DNA from: Pseudomonadota bacterium
GTDB lineage: Bacteria; Desulfobacterota; SM23-61
Assembly: GCA_018819135.1 (NCBI GenBank)
Contig: JAHJQK010000083.1
Span: 1-64,000, forward strand
Length of the DNA: 64,000 nt
Direction: 5' to 3'
The notes below the pieces were generated by a model. The model saw nothing but the letters and a program-made list of their open reading frames with translations. It was not told the DNA's origin and made no database searches. The position numbers and the translations under genes are program-made. Shown piece by piece: positions 33,720-42,777 of this stretch (positions are counted from its first letter, which is position 1; every line of letters begins with the position of its first letter).

Positions 33720-34961
33720 TCATAGTCCCAGAATCAGCATGGAGGGTTGTTGGAGGTACCGCAGCCAGAGCATGCGGAAACTATGGTGGACTACTCCCGA
33801 GATAATCCGGTGGTCCACCGTGGAAGCAATGCGCATGAGGGGCTTTATGACAATCTGGTCATCTACCACCCACGGTCTTTTGAAGACGCCTCCAAAAGCA
33901 ATGATTCCCATCTGCCCGGCCACCAAAACGGGGGTGCCGGGAATTCCCCCGACTGACCCCAGGTTGCTGATAGTGTAGGTTCCTCCGGTTACATCATCTG
34001 CGGTCAACGTTTCCTGCCGCGCTCTTTCGATCAAAGCGCTTATCTCCCGGCTGACCTCGACGAGGGATTTTTTATGGGTCTGGTGCACCACGGGAACGAT
34101 CAATCCTTTCTCTAAGTTCACGGCGATTCCCAGGTTGATGTCTTCCCAGATGCGGATTTCTTCTCCTTCCAGGGAAGAGTTCATCAGGGGAAATTCCTTT
34201 AGCACGACCCCGACAATCTTGGCGAAGATGTCGGTATAGGAGACCCGTACGCCGAGGGCAGGTTCCATCTTCAGGAGTTCCTCCCGGAGTTTTATCAACT
34301 CGGTCATATCCACATCTTCCCAGTTGGTCACCTGGGCCGTGCTCTGCCGGCTCCGCAGCATGTGCTCGGCCATGGCTTTGATCATTCCGGTCAGCGGGAT
34401 AATTTCCTTGACCCGCTTCCCGGCAATCAAAGGCCGGGCAGGTTCCTCCCGCTTTTCCAGGGGGGGGGCCGGCTCTTTTTTCTTTTCTTTGACCTCCAGG
34501 GCCTGAAGCACGTCTTCTTTGGTGATCCGGCCTTCCAGGCCGGTGCCCTTGATCAGGGTCAGGTCGAGGCCGTGTTCCATGGCCATCTTGCGGGCAATGC
34601 CCGAAACCTTAACGTGGCCCCCGCGCTCCGGCTCCGGGGGAGGGGCGGCTGCCGCAACGGGCGCTTCCCGCACCTCCATGGCCGCGGGCTGGGGTCCCCG
34701 GGTTTTCACCTGTTTGTATTCTTCCCGGGTGGAGGCCAGGAACCCGATGAGCCCTCCCACGGGCGCCTCCTCTTCGGCCGCGACGACAATATGAAGAATG
34801 CCCGTCTGGGGAGACACGATTTCATAGGTCACTTTCTCCGTTTCCACGGTTAGAAGAAGGTTTTCTTTTTCTATCGTATCTCCCTCTTTTGCATTCCAGG
34901 AGATGATCTTTCCTTTTTCCATGGTCATCCCCAGCCGGGGCATTACAACATCCGTAATCAT
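33720..34961 (-). CDS. acoC: Dihydrolipoamide acyltransferase (E2) of an acetoin/2-oxoacid dehydrogenase
   Basis: A 413-residue E2 with one lipoyl domain (1-76, lipoyl lysine K43 in VETEKVTYEI), a Pro/Ala/Glu-rich linker, a peripheral-subunit-binding domain (about 112-153, SGIARKMAMEHGLDLTLIKG) and a catalytic core (about 185-413). In the active-site motif usually written DHRxxDG, the sequence is VDHRIISG: His384 is kept but the Asp is Ser388. Thus the acyltransferase step may be altered, slower or lost, while lipoyl and subunit-binding parts look normal. No E3 gene is in the window. It lies in the operon between E1 beta and ADH copy B. LipA/LipB at 15-16.7 kb could lipoylate it. Confidence 0.88.
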   Translation of the reverse strand: MITDVVMPRLGMTMEKGKIISWNAKEGDTIEKENLLLTVETEKVTYEIVSPQTGILHIVVAAEEEAPVGGLIGFLASTREEYKQVKTRGPQPAAMEVREAPVAAAAPPPEPERGGHVKVSGIARKMAMEHGLDLTLIKGTGLEGRITKEDVLQALEVKEKKKEPAPPLEKREEPARPLIAGKRVKEIIPLTGMIKAMAEHMLRSRQSTAQVTNWEDVDMTELIKLREELLKMEPALGVRVSYTDIFAKIVGVVLKEFPLMNSSLEGEEIRIWEDINLGIAVNLEKGLIVPVVHQTHKKSLVEVSREISALIERARQETLTADDVTGGTYTISNLGSVGGIPGTPVLVAGQMGIIAFGGVFKRPWVVDDQIVIKPLMRIASTVDHRIISGVVHHSFRMLWLRYLQQPSMLILGL

Positions 34962-34998
34962 CTTTATTTTTATCCTCCTTCGAGTTGGGGCCTTCTCT

Positions 34999-35970
34999 TC
35001 AAGCCCTGCCCATCATTTTTTTGACTCGATCGGCGACGGTCTTTTCCGTGACCATGTAAAGGTCTTCCAGGTAAGGGCTGGAGGGAACCGGCGCGTTCGG
35101 AGAAGCGATGGTGAGGGCGGGGGCCTGCAAGGCGGGGATCTTTCTCATGACCGTAGTCACGATTTCGGAGCCCACCCCCGCTCTTTCATATCCGTCGTCC
35201 ACGGTGACGAGCCGGCCGGTCTTTTTAACCGATTCGATGATGGTCTCTTCGTCCAGGGGCACGAGGGTCCGCAGGTCGATCACCTCACAGTCAATTCCGT
35301 CCCGGGCCAGGGCATCGGCCGCTTTCAGGGCGATGCCGACCGATCGACCCGTGGCCACGACGGTCGCATCCTTTCCCTCGCGCTTGATGTCCGTTTCGCC
35401 GAAGGGAATGGTGTAAAGCTCTTCGGGCACGGGACCTTTGACGGCGTAGAGGTTGCGGTTTTCAATAAAAAGAACCGGGTTCCCGTCTTCGATGGCCATA
35501 CATAGCAATCCCTTGGCGTCGTAAGGGGTGCTGGGGATGGCAACCTTGATCCCCGGTATGTGCATGAACCAGGCTGCAAGGTTCTGCGAATGGTGGGCCC
35601 CCACTCGTCGCCCCAATCCGGTTGCAGTACGGAAGACGATGGGGACGTGGATCTGCCCACCCGTGATGTAATATTGTTTGGAGGCCTGATTGGCTATCAT
35701 GTCCATGGCCAGGGTGATGAAATCCATGAGCATGATCTCCACAATGGGCTTCATCCCCATCATAGCTGCGCCCACGCCGGCTCCCGAAAAACCCGACTCG
35801 CACATGGGGGCGTTGATCACCCGTTCCCGGCCGAATTTTTCCACTAAGCCCTTGGTGACGGCAAAGACGCCCGAAGCCACGTCCTCGCCGATCAGGAAGA
35901 CTCGGGGGTCTTTTTCCATCTCCTGGCTGATGGCTTCGTTCAGAGCCTGGGCAAACGTGATTTCTCTCAT
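34999..35970 (-). CDS. acoB: Acetoin/2-oxoacid dehydrogenase E1 component, beta subunit (copy 2)
   Basis: 323 residues from the ATG at 35970 (AAAGGAGA 7-10 bases upstream; an ATG six codons earlier overlaps the alpha stop and is less likely). Residues VFLIGEDVASGVFAVTKGLV and APMCESGFSGAGVGAAMMGM form the pyrimidine-binding domain, followed by GLGRRVGAHHSQN. The C-terminal domain ends in LEDLYMVTEKTVADRVKKMM. It is a diverged paralogue of 17318-18307. It is encoded 15 bases after the alpha subunit and 38 bases before the E2 gene, so this set has all parts but E3. Confidence 0.88.
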   Translation of the reverse strand: MREITFAQALNEAISQEMEKDPRVFLIGEDVASGVFAVTKGLVEKFGRERVINAPMCESGFSGAGVGAAMMGMKPIVEIMLMDFITLAMDMIANQASKQYYITGGQIHVPIVFRTATGLGRRVGAHHSQNLAAWFMHIPGIKVAIPSTPYDAKGLLCMAIEDGNPVLFIENRNLYAVKGPVPEELYTIPFGETDIKREGKDATVVATGRSVGIALKAADALARDGIDCEVIDLRTLVPLDEETIIESVKKTGRLVTVDDGYERAGVGSEIVTTVMRKIPALQAPALTIASPNAPVPSSPYLEDLYMVTEKTVADRVKKMMGRA

Positions 35971-35984
35971 CGAATCGTCTCCTT

Positions 35985-36953
35985 TCATCCTTGGTAGAAT
36001 ACACCCGAAGTCACTTCGCTGGCGTCCGGGAAAGGGGCTTCCTTGGCAAATTGGATCGCTTCGTTTATTTCGTTCATGAACTGCCTACTTTTCTTTTCCA
36101 CATCTCCAGGGGTCAGGACTTTATCTTCAAGGAGCTTCTTGGTAAAGCGGTCCAGGGGGTCCTTTTTCTTCCATTCTTCGAGCTCGTCTTTGGACCGGTA
36201 GGGTTCGGGGTCCCCTTCGTAATGCCCCCGCATGCGCATGGTCTTGGCTTCGATCAGGGTGGGGCCTTCGCCCCGCCGGGCCCGGCTTACCGCCTCCCCA
36301 ACCGCTTCATAGACGGCGATGATATCGTTCCCGTCCACCATGACGCCCGGAATGCCGTATGAGGCGGCCCGGTCGGCGATGTCGCGAATGTTCATATGGT
36401 CGACCTGACGGGTGGTCATGGCGTACTGGTTGTTGGCACAGACATAGACGACCGGCAGTCTGAATACCGAGGCAAGGTTGAGACCTTCGTGAAAGTTCCC
36501 CTCGTTGGAAGCGCCGTCCCCGAAGAAGCACATGGCGATGTGGGGTTCCTTGCGCATCTTGAAGGCCATGGCCGCCCCCGCAGCCATGGGGATCGTGGCC
36601 CCGATGAGCCCCCGGCCTCCGATGTTGCAATACTCGGGGGAGCAGAGATGGATCTCCCCGCCCTTGCCTTTGCAATAGCCGGCTTCTTTTCCGTAGAATT
36701 CAGCAAACATCTTTTTCAGGTCCATTCCCATGACGATGTTGGATTGAATATGCCCCCGGACCGTGGTGAAAACATCCCCCGGCCGCAGATGAAAGGTCGC
36801 TCCAACCGGGATGGCCTCCTGCCCCACGGCCGAATGCACGATCCCCGGGATGTCTCCCCGGGCGTATACGTCGATAAGTTTATCCTCCACCAGCCGACTT
36901 TTGAGCAGCGCGTCGTACATGGCCAATAACATCTCCTTGGTCAATCCTTCCAT
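35985..36953 (-). CDS. acoA: Acetoin/2-oxoacid dehydrogenase E1 component, alpha subunit (copy 2)
   Basis: A 322-residue ThDP-binding subunit. The cofactor motif is GDGASNEGNFHEGLNLASVF through to VCANNQYAMTTR, and H-S-A-V-G-Q-E-A-I near residue 36 is the family N-terminal block. GHYEGDPEPYRS near 241 differs from GHSSGDPEGYRN of copy 1 (His-Tyr in place of His-Ser), a region near the active-site entrance, so the two E1s may take different substrates. AAGGAGG is 6 bases before the ATG. It is the first gene of the E1-E2-ADH operon; the binding-protein gene upstream ends about 96 bases before it. Confidence 0.88.
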   Translation of the reverse strand: MEGLTKEMLLAMYDALLKSRLVEDKLIDVYARGDIPGIVHSAVGQEAIPVGATFHLRPGDVFTTVRGHIQSNIVMGMDLKKMFAEFYGKEAGYCKGKGGEIHLCSPEYCNIGGRGLIGATIPMAAGAAMAFKMRKEPHIAMCFFGDGASNEGNFHEGLNLASVFRLPVVYVCANNQYAMTTRQVDHMNIRDIADRAASYGIPGVMVDGNDIIAVYEAVGEAVSRARRGEGPTLIEAKTMRMRGHYEGDPEPYRSKDELEEWKKKDPLDRFTKKLLEDKVLTPGDVEKKSRQFMNEINEAIQFAKEAPFPDASEVTSGVFYQG

Positions 36954-37049
36954 GTATCCTCCTTAACTTGAGAATGCAATTCTCCTTCGTCTCCCTGCAG
37001 GGGAAGGGGTTGGGGTGCCCGCCCTTCCCCTATTTTTCCCATGCTTTCC

Positions 37050-38603
37050 CTATTTGTCTTTCACAAAGTGCATCGGGTATATGTCGCACCCCCAAATATA
37101 TTCCTTTTCAGCGATTCCGGCGATGTGGGGGCGGCGCGCAACGGGGTAACCCATCAAGATTAACGGAACGGCCGGGACATCTTCCATCATCTTAACCTGG
37201 ATCTGGCGGTAATATTCGAGTCGCTTTTTTTCGTCCAGCTCGCTCCGGGCTTTTTCGATCAGGTCGTCGATCTGGTCGTACTTAGTGACGTTCAAGCCGG
37301 GGGAGAAGGCGGCGGAATGGTAATGGCGCATCATGGGGAAATCCGCATCCGGCTGAAGCGACGGTAAGACGAGGGTGAAATTGGTTGTCCCCTTGGATAA
37401 TTTTCCCCACCAGGTCGCCTGATCGGTCACGACCAGATTGGCGGTGATGTTGACCTGGCGCAGTTGCTCGGCGATGGCGGTGGCTAAAGGGAGATAGCTG
37501 GGGGAATTGAAAGTATCGAAATTCACCTCAAATCCGTTGGGATAGCCGGCCTCGGCGAGAAGCGCCTTGGCTTTTTTCGGGCTGTATTCATAAAAGGGGA
37601 CTCCGTCCAGCGTGTGCCCTACGAACCCTTGGGGCACGGGGCTGTCCATCCGCTCTCCCATTCCGCTTAAAACATATTTGATCAAGGTGTCTTTGTCGAT
37701 GGCGTGGGCGATGGCCCTTCTTACCCGGACATCGTCAAAAGGCTTTGCTTTGTTGTTCATGAACAGATTCTGGAAGGCGGGGCGCTCGACGGGGGTGATC
37801 TTGCATCCCGCAGCCTTCAGCCGGTCGAGAATCGCGCGGTCCCGGGGCAAGACCCAGATCAAGTCGATATCGCCCTTTTGCAGGGCCATATGCTGAGCGT
37901 CCACATCGGGGACTAATTTGTAAATCACCTTGTCAATTTTCGGCGGTCCCTCGCGCTGTTTGAAATCCTTGTTGGCGACCAGTACGCATTGCTCGCGGGT
38001 CCACGATTCAAAAATGAAAGGGCCGGTTCCGATAGGATTACGCATATAATCCTTGCCGAACTTTTCCACGGCTTTTTGGTTCACGATCGCCGTTCCTCTC
38101 GGCCCCACCAATTTATGCAAAAAAGGAACACAGGGTTTCTTCAGCCTGAACTCGATGGTATAGTCGTCGATGACGACTACCTCTTTAACTTCAAGGACGA
38201 TCTCCGAACGGGCAGGGGCTCCCGTCTTCGGGTCCAGGACTCTATCAAAAGTGTATTTCACATCGTGGGCCGTGAACTTGCCAAATCCCTTATGCCAATA
38301 AACATCGTCCCGCAGCTTGAAGGTATAGACCAGCCCGTCTTTCGAGATCGTCCAGCTTTTGGCCAGATCTCCTTCGATTTCCGCGGTATTGAACTTGTAG
38401 CGGAGCAAAGACTGGTAGATGACTCGGCAAAGCATGATATCCTGGCCTTGCCCCACGAATGCCGGGTCCAAAGTCCTCAGGGTGGTATAGTCCCCGACGA
38501 CAAGGACTTTTTCCTTGGCTATAACCTCCCCGGGGGAGTTAAAAAAACACGCTCCCAGAAAAGCCAAAGCCAAAAATAAAATCGTACCCCTCATGCGCCT
38601 CAT
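37050..38603 (-). CDS. ABC transporter substrate-binding protein, peptide/nickel family 5 (copy 2)
   Basis: 517 residues with a signal peptide (hydrophobic stretch TILFLALAFLGACFF; the Cys may act as a lipid anchor, but the lipobox is imperfect). The mature protein starts near KEKVLVVGDYTTLRTLDPAF and has AHDVKYTFDRVLDP and VRRAIAHAIDKDTL. It is paralogous to the protein at 23531-25069 over its whole length. No permease or ATPase genes adjoin it, so it probably shares DppBCDF encoded at 20.4-27.1 kb. GGAGG is 6 bases before the ATG. It lies between MmgE/PrpD and the second E1 alpha gene, on the same strand. Confidence 0.9.
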   Translation of the reverse strand: MRRMRGTILFLALAFLGACFFNSPGEVIAKEKVLVVGDYTTLRTLDPAFVGQGQDIMLCRVIYQSLLRYKFNTAEIEGDLAKSWTISKDGLVYTFKLRDDVYWHKGFGKFTAHDVKYTFDRVLDPKTGAPARSEIVLEVKEVVVIDDYTIEFRLKKPCVPFLHKLVGPRGTAIVNQKAVEKFGKDYMRNPIGTGPFIFESWTREQCVLVANKDFKQREGPPKIDKVIYKLVPDVDAQHMALQKGDIDLIWVLPRDRAILDRLKAAGCKITPVERPAFQNLFMNNKAKPFDDVRVRRAIAHAIDKDTLIKYVLSGMGERMDSPVPQGFVGHTLDGVPFYEYSPKKAKALLAEAGYPNGFEVNFDTFNSPSYLPLATAIAEQLRQVNITANLVVTDQATWWGKLSKGTTNFTLVLPSLQPDADFPMMRHYHSAAFSPGLNVTKYDQIDDLIEKARSELDEKKRLEYYRQIQVKMMEDVPAVPLILMGYPVARRPHIAGIAEKEYIWGCDIYPMHFVKDK

Positions 38604-38759
38604 AGTTTACCTCCCATTCTTTTTCTTTAATTATTAGAGAAATTTTCCTATGAATATTATTATTTTTCTCACCTCCTTCCTGCGTCCTTTCTCCTTCTGG
38701 GTGGGATTCCATGGTATACCCAAAGAATTCCCCAGCACACTCTACCCTCCAGAAGGCCG

Positions 38760-40118
38760 TCATTTGCCATATACGGATAATTCAGCCGTTAGCTCCCGGA
38801 GGTCGGCGAGTTTCTCCAGGTTCATGACTAATTCGATGATTTGATCCACCCGTTGCTCGCCCAGGAAATCCGTAGCCAGCCGCCTGAACTTCTGTTCCAT
38901 TCCTTCCCGGGAAGGGGTACGGGGAGCCTGGTCAACGGTCTCCTCCTCGGCGGTAAAGACCCGGCCATCGCGGGTATAAACCTCAAAGCGCGGCTTGACC
39001 CTCCCTTCCTCGCAGAGCAGCTCCACTTTTTTGGCCAGCTCGGCCACCTCGGGGTCTTCGTAGTGCTCAGCATAGAAAGATAGTGAGTCCACGGGCCGGC
39101 CGAGGATGGTAGCTGCCGCGCAAAACTGCATACTCATCTGGGCCTGAAACTGGCTGTCGAAAGGGCCGGGGAAATCGGAGCCCGCATACGAAGTGCCCCC
39201 GGGCCGAGTCTTCTCCACGATTCGGGAAATATCCTTCGCCCGCAGCCCTAACTTGGCCAGGGGCAATGCGGCCTGGATGGGCAGCTGGTTGATTCCGCAG
39301 GCGGGGAAGGGTTTTACGACCACCTGGGACATCAGATACGTCTTCCCCAGCCCCTCGGTGATCAGGGCCGCCTTCTCGGTGTTCCCGGCCCAGCAGCGCA
39401 GGAAGCCATGCCTGCCGTCCAAAACTCTCGGAGCGGCAGTCGCCCCTCCTCTGGCAAGGCCGGCGGAGAGAACCCCGATTCGGGCGCACACACCAGCCTC
39501 GAACATGGGCTCCATGGTTCCACCCCACCACCCCTCATTGGGCAGCCCCGGGGCAAGACTGGCGGCATACCCCAGGCCGTGGGTGAGCTTTTCCACGTCG
39601 AGTTTCATCAGCTTCCCGGCGGTGGCGGCTGCTCCGAAAGTACCCATGATGGGGCCCGGGCGGAATGCGCTCATGGCCATAGGATAAACGCCCATGGAAA
39701 TTCGCCCCATCAACTCATACCCGGCGACAATGGCTGCTAGCCCCTCCTTCCCCGAAGCCTTCTCTTGTTCTCCCACGGCCAAGGCAACGGGAACCATCAT
39801 CGTGCCCGGATGGCCCATAAAAGCCGTGTCCTCCTGGAGGATGCTGTGAGCCAGCACGCTGTTGGCCATCACCCCGTCGAGAAGAGCTGTTTTTATCGGA
39901 TGCCCGATTACCGTACAGTTCCCCGGGCTGTTCTTGGCGATCTCCACGGCCGTTCGAGAATGAGGAAGATTTCGGCCGGCATAGGCACAGCTTAGCGCAT
40001 CCAGAATCCGGTTCTTGGCCAGGTCCCGCATGTCTTCGGGCAAACTTTCATAAGTTAGAGCATGAACGAACCCGGCTAATTTTCCGGCGATGCTTTCCTG
40101 TTTTTCTCCTGGAGCCAT
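38760..40118 (-). CDS. MmgE/PrpD family protein
   Basis: A 452-residue cytosolic protein of the 2-methylcitrate dehydratase / aconitate decarboxylase / immune-responsive gene 1 superfamily. Family features are an N-terminal helical domain with ILDALSCAYAGRNL, the active-site region with VLAHSILQEDTAFMGHPGTM (Asp and His of the substrate pocket), KPFPACGINQLPIQAAL and a C-terminal domain with DGRVFTAEEE. PrpD requires no cofactor and dehydrates tricarboxylic acids; many members in catabolic clusters act on other hydroxyacids. The usual D-x-D-D near residue 90 reads LQEDTAF here. AGGAG lies 9 bases before the start. It is next to the binding-protein gene. Confidence 0.87.
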   Translation of the reverse strand: MAPGEKQESIAGKLAGFVHALTYESLPEDMRDLAKNRILDALSCAYAGRNLPHSRTAVEIAKNSPGNCTVIGHPIKTALLDGVMANSVLAHSILQEDTAFMGHPGTMMVPVALAVGEQEKASGKEGLAAIVAGYELMGRISMGVYPMAMSAFRPGPIMGTFGAAATAGKLMKLDVEKLTHGLGYAASLAPGLPNEGWWGGTMEPMFEAGVCARIGVLSAGLARGGATAAPRVLDGRHGFLRCWAGNTEKAALITEGLGKTYLMSQVVVKPFPACGINQLPIQAALPLAKLGLRAKDISRIVEKTRPGGTSYAGSDFPGPFDSQFQAQMSMQFCAAATILGRPVDSLSFYAEHYEDPEVAELAKKVELLCEEGRVKPRFEVYTRDGRVFTAEEETVDQAPRTPSREGMEQKFRRLATDFLGEQRVDQIIELVMNLEKLADLRELTAELSVYGK

Positions 40119-40165
40119 CTTCCCTATCTCCTTTCCCCTTTTGAAAGAGGGTGATCAGGCTATGA

Positions 40166-40480
40166 TTATGAAGGGAGAAGGATCACCTTCATGGCTTTTC
40201 TTTCCTGACAGGCACGGAATCCCTCGTCAACCTGCTCCAGCGGCAAACGGTGAATGATCAGGGGAACGACCAGGATTTGGCCCGAGGCCATGAAGGGCAA
40301 AACCATGCTCCATGCCATCCGGGAGGCACCGTAGACCCCTCGGATGATTTTCATCTCCCTGACCACTCTCCGGGTGAAATCAACGGAGATATCCTCCGGC
40401 TAAATTCCGAAAACCACCAGGGTTCCACCTTTTCGCCGCATCTCCAATTCTTGCTTGAAAGGTTTGGGAGAGCCGCCATT
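40166..40480 (-). pseudogene. Decayed MDR alcohol dehydrogenase with in-frame stop
   Basis: The last 66 codons (MKIIRGVYGASRMAWSMVLP to MKVILLPS) are nearly identical to the end of ADH copy A (22443-23513). Upstream, the reading continues as RRKGGTLVVFGI, then a TAG in place of a Tyr codon, then PEDISVDFTRRVVREMK. Further upstream only a short degraded stretch (GGSPKPFKQELEM) is recognisable. The zinc-binding half is missing. It is a recent partial duplicate of copy A, or its former twin, since the coding match is so close. Confidence 0.85.
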
Positions 40481-40590
40481 TCGGTTCGAAGGGAGGGGCG
40501 CCGCAAACCAATGCGGCGTTCCTACGTCTATAGTCCTTGCGAATCGTTATAAGTTTTCTAGACTCCGGTTTTTACCGGAGTGACCACTTT

Positions 40591-41616
40591 TTACGAAACA
40601 GCAACCTTTCGGCCGGAAGGAGGAGCGGTAGATTTCCGGATGATCAGTTCTACAGGGAGGACCCGATGTTTTTGAGCCAGCCTCTTCCCCTGAGTAACTT
40701 TCAGCAGCATTGCGGCCGATTCATAACCGATCTGCTGGTAGGGGGTTTTGATCGTAGTGAGCGGCGGATCGGTCATCGAAGCGAAGGGGACATCCCCGAA
40801 TCCTATAATGGAGATATCTTCGGGAACCTTAAAGGACATTTCCTGGGCCGCTCGCAGGGCTCCCAGGGCGCTGTAGTCGTTGATCACCAAAACCGCGGTA
40901 GGAACCTGGCGGAGGGAGAGAAGTTTTCTCATTTTTTGGTGCCCTCCTTCCATGGAGGCATCGAATTCCAGTATCAACCCTTTATCGAAGAGGAGGTGAT
41001 GCTTCTTCAAGCCCTTTCGATACCCGGCGAGGCGCTCTATACTGTATTTGGAATTCATAGGGCCGTTCAGGAGGGCGATTCTCCTGTGCCCCAGACCGGC
41101 TAAATACTCCACGGCTTTGAAGGCTCCATCGAAGCTATCTCCGTCTACACTGGGAATCCCCCGGGTTTGGGGATACCCGGGGATAAGGACCAGAGGAATT
41201 TTCATCTTCCAGGCCTCTTCTATCAGGGGATCGTCGATCCGGTTGGCCACCACGATGATACCCGCCGCAAGGCCATGTTGATACATACGGGCGTAGCTAT
41301 CTTCTCCGGCGAACGAAAAGAGGAGATATTGGCCGTCTTCCCTCGCCTTTTTCCCGATCCCTTTCAGGATTTCTGCGTAGAAGGGGTTGGAGAAGGCAAA
41401 CTCTGAGGTTCGTGGGATTATAATTCCCAATACATCGAGTTTCTTCGCCACCAGTCCACGCGCTTGCAGGTTAGGATAATAATTTAGATTTTTTGCAATC
41501 TGCAGGATACACTCCCGGGTCTCCTCGCTCATTCCGTCCTTCTCCGTGAGCGCACGGGAGACAGTGGCGACAGAGACTCCGGCTTCGCGGGCAATATCTT
41601 TGATGGTTGCAGCCAT
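40591..41616 (-). CDS. LacI-family transcriptional regulator
   Basis: A 341-residue repressor. The helix-turn-helix is at residues 3-50 (TIKDIAREAGVSVATVSRAL, hinge helix near LQARGLVAKK), and a periplasmic-binding-protein-like effector domain follows (VLGIIIPRTSEFAFSNPFYA, and FGDVPFASMTDPPLTTIKTP). It binds DNA as a dimer. It is encoded on the same strand as, and just downstream of, tctBAC; the tct promoter carries TTAAACGTTTAA at its start site, the A-A-C-G-T-T core expected for this family, so that operon is its likely target. The palindromic stem at 40562-40581 just after the stop has no T-run. The effector is unknown, perhaps the tricarboxylate or catabolic substrate. Confidence 0.9.
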   Translation of the reverse strand: MAATIKDIAREAGVSVATVSRALTEKDGMSEETRECILQIAKNLNYYPNLQARGLVAKKLDVLGIIIPRTSEFAFSNPFYAEILKGIGKKAREDGQYLLFSFAGEDSYARMYQHGLAAGIIVVANRIDDPLIEEAWKMKIPLVLIPGYPQTRGIPSVDGDSFDGAFKAVEYLAGLGHRRIALLNGPMNSKYSIERLAGYRKGLKKHHLLFDKGLILEFDASMEGGHQKMRKLLSLRQVPTAVLVINDYSALGALRAAQEMSFKVPEDISIIGFGDVPFASMTDPPLTTIKTPYQQIGYESAAMLLKVTQGKRLAQKHRVLPVELIIRKSTAPPSGRKVAVS

Positions 41617-41761
41617 GCTCTTTTTTTATAACTTTCTTTTTCCCTTGCCCTTCGACTTAGCTATCCGGGAAGGGATCAAATTCCGTATACCCCACCCTTT
41701 CCATCCCCAGTTGAAGGGGGAGGGTTTTCGATGGGGAAACTTTCAAGTCAAATATCTCCTG

Positions 41762-42751
41762 TCAGTTCTTCTTCTGAGACTTGTGGAGGCCGAGTTCTCT
41801 TATCATCTTCTCGTTCTGTATATATCCATCCTCGACCAACTTCTTATATTCTTCAGGGGTTCGATAGGCCGCAGGAATGTGCATCTTTTTCAGAATATCG
41901 AGAAATTCTGGATCCTCCATGGCATTTTTGAAGACCTTGCGAAGCCTATCCATTATGGGCGCCGGCGTGCCTTTTCGAGCCCCCAAAGCCAGCCAAGAGA
42001 CAACGTCGAAATCGTATCCCAGCTCCCGTGCGGTCGGCACATCCGGAACCCATTCCCACCGGGTGTCACAGAAAGATGCCAAGAGGCGCAGACGGCCAGC
42101 CTTTATGTATGGGACGACATCGAGAGGATTCTGGGAGACGATGTCCACGTGACCCCCGAGGCACGCAGCAACCGCTTCCGGGGCGCCCTTAAAGGTAACG
42201 CCTTCCCATTTGGCCCCGGTGAATTTTGACAGATAGATCATCCCGAAATTATTGGGAGTCGCCAGACCCGGATGGCTGTATTTAACCTTGCCGGGGTTGA
42301 CCTTGGCATAATCAATCAGGTCCTTCAAGGTCTTAATGGGAGAATCGCCTCGTACGCAAGGTCCGTACATGTATTTCCCATATCCCATTATGTATTCAAA
42401 ATCGGTTAAGGGATTATAGGGGAGGTCGTACATGTGCGGCGCCATCGTCAACGGGCTATAGGTGGTGACTCCGATTGTATACCCGTCGGGCTTACTGGCA
42501 GCAATAGCTCCCACCCCCAGGGTTCCCGCCGCCCCCGTCTTGTTGACTACAACGACCGGCTGTCCTAGCTCTTTCTCGGCGTATTTTGCCAGAGCCCGGG
42601 CGCTCAGGTCCGACCCGCCCCCGGGAGAATAATTTACAATCATAGTTATCGGTCGTTCAGGATAGGCTGCATAGGAAACCCCGGCTGGAATCCCCAAAAC
42701 CCATGCGGCCATCGCCGCTGCCCAGATGAAACGTGATTTTCCTTTCGTCAT
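41762..42751 (-). CDS. tctC: Tripartite tricarboxylate transporter substrate-binding protein (TctC/Bug family)
   Basis: A 329-residue periplasmic binding protein. The signal peptide spans residues 1-28 (hydrophobic IWAAAMAAWVLGIPAGVSYA). The mature start YPERPITMIVNYSPGGGSDL is the Bug-family signature, with VVVNKTGAAGTLG next and DVPTARELGYD later. It captures a carboxylate and passes it to TctAB. AAAGGAGG is 6-7 bases before the ATG. It is third in tctB-tctA-tctC. Bug proteins bind very varied acids, so citrate should not be assumed. Confidence 0.92.
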   Translation of the reverse strand: MTKGKSRFIWAAAMAAWVLGIPAGVSYAAYPERPITMIVNYSPGGGSDLSARALAKYAEKELGQPVVVVNKTGAAGTLGVGAIAASKPDGYTIGVTTYSPLTMAPHMYDLPYNPLTDFEYIMGYGKYMYGPCVRGDSPIKTLKDLIDYAKVNPGKVKYSHPGLATPNNFGMIYLSKFTGAKWEGVTFKGAPEAVAACLGGHVDIVSQNPLDVVPYIKAGRLRLLASFCDTRWEWVPDVPTARELGYDFDVVSWLALGARKGTPAPIMDRLRKVFKNAMEDPEFLDILKKMHIPAAYRTPEEYKKLVEDGYIQNEKMIRELGLHKSQKKN

Positions 42752-42777
42752 TGCTTCCTCCTTTGTCGAAGTTAGGG

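Noticed and set aside
40562-40581. Palindromic stem ACTCCGGT-TTTT-ACCGGAGT after the LacI gene as a terminator
   Set aside because: On the minus strand, where lacI ends, no T-run follows; only a hairpin can be claimed.
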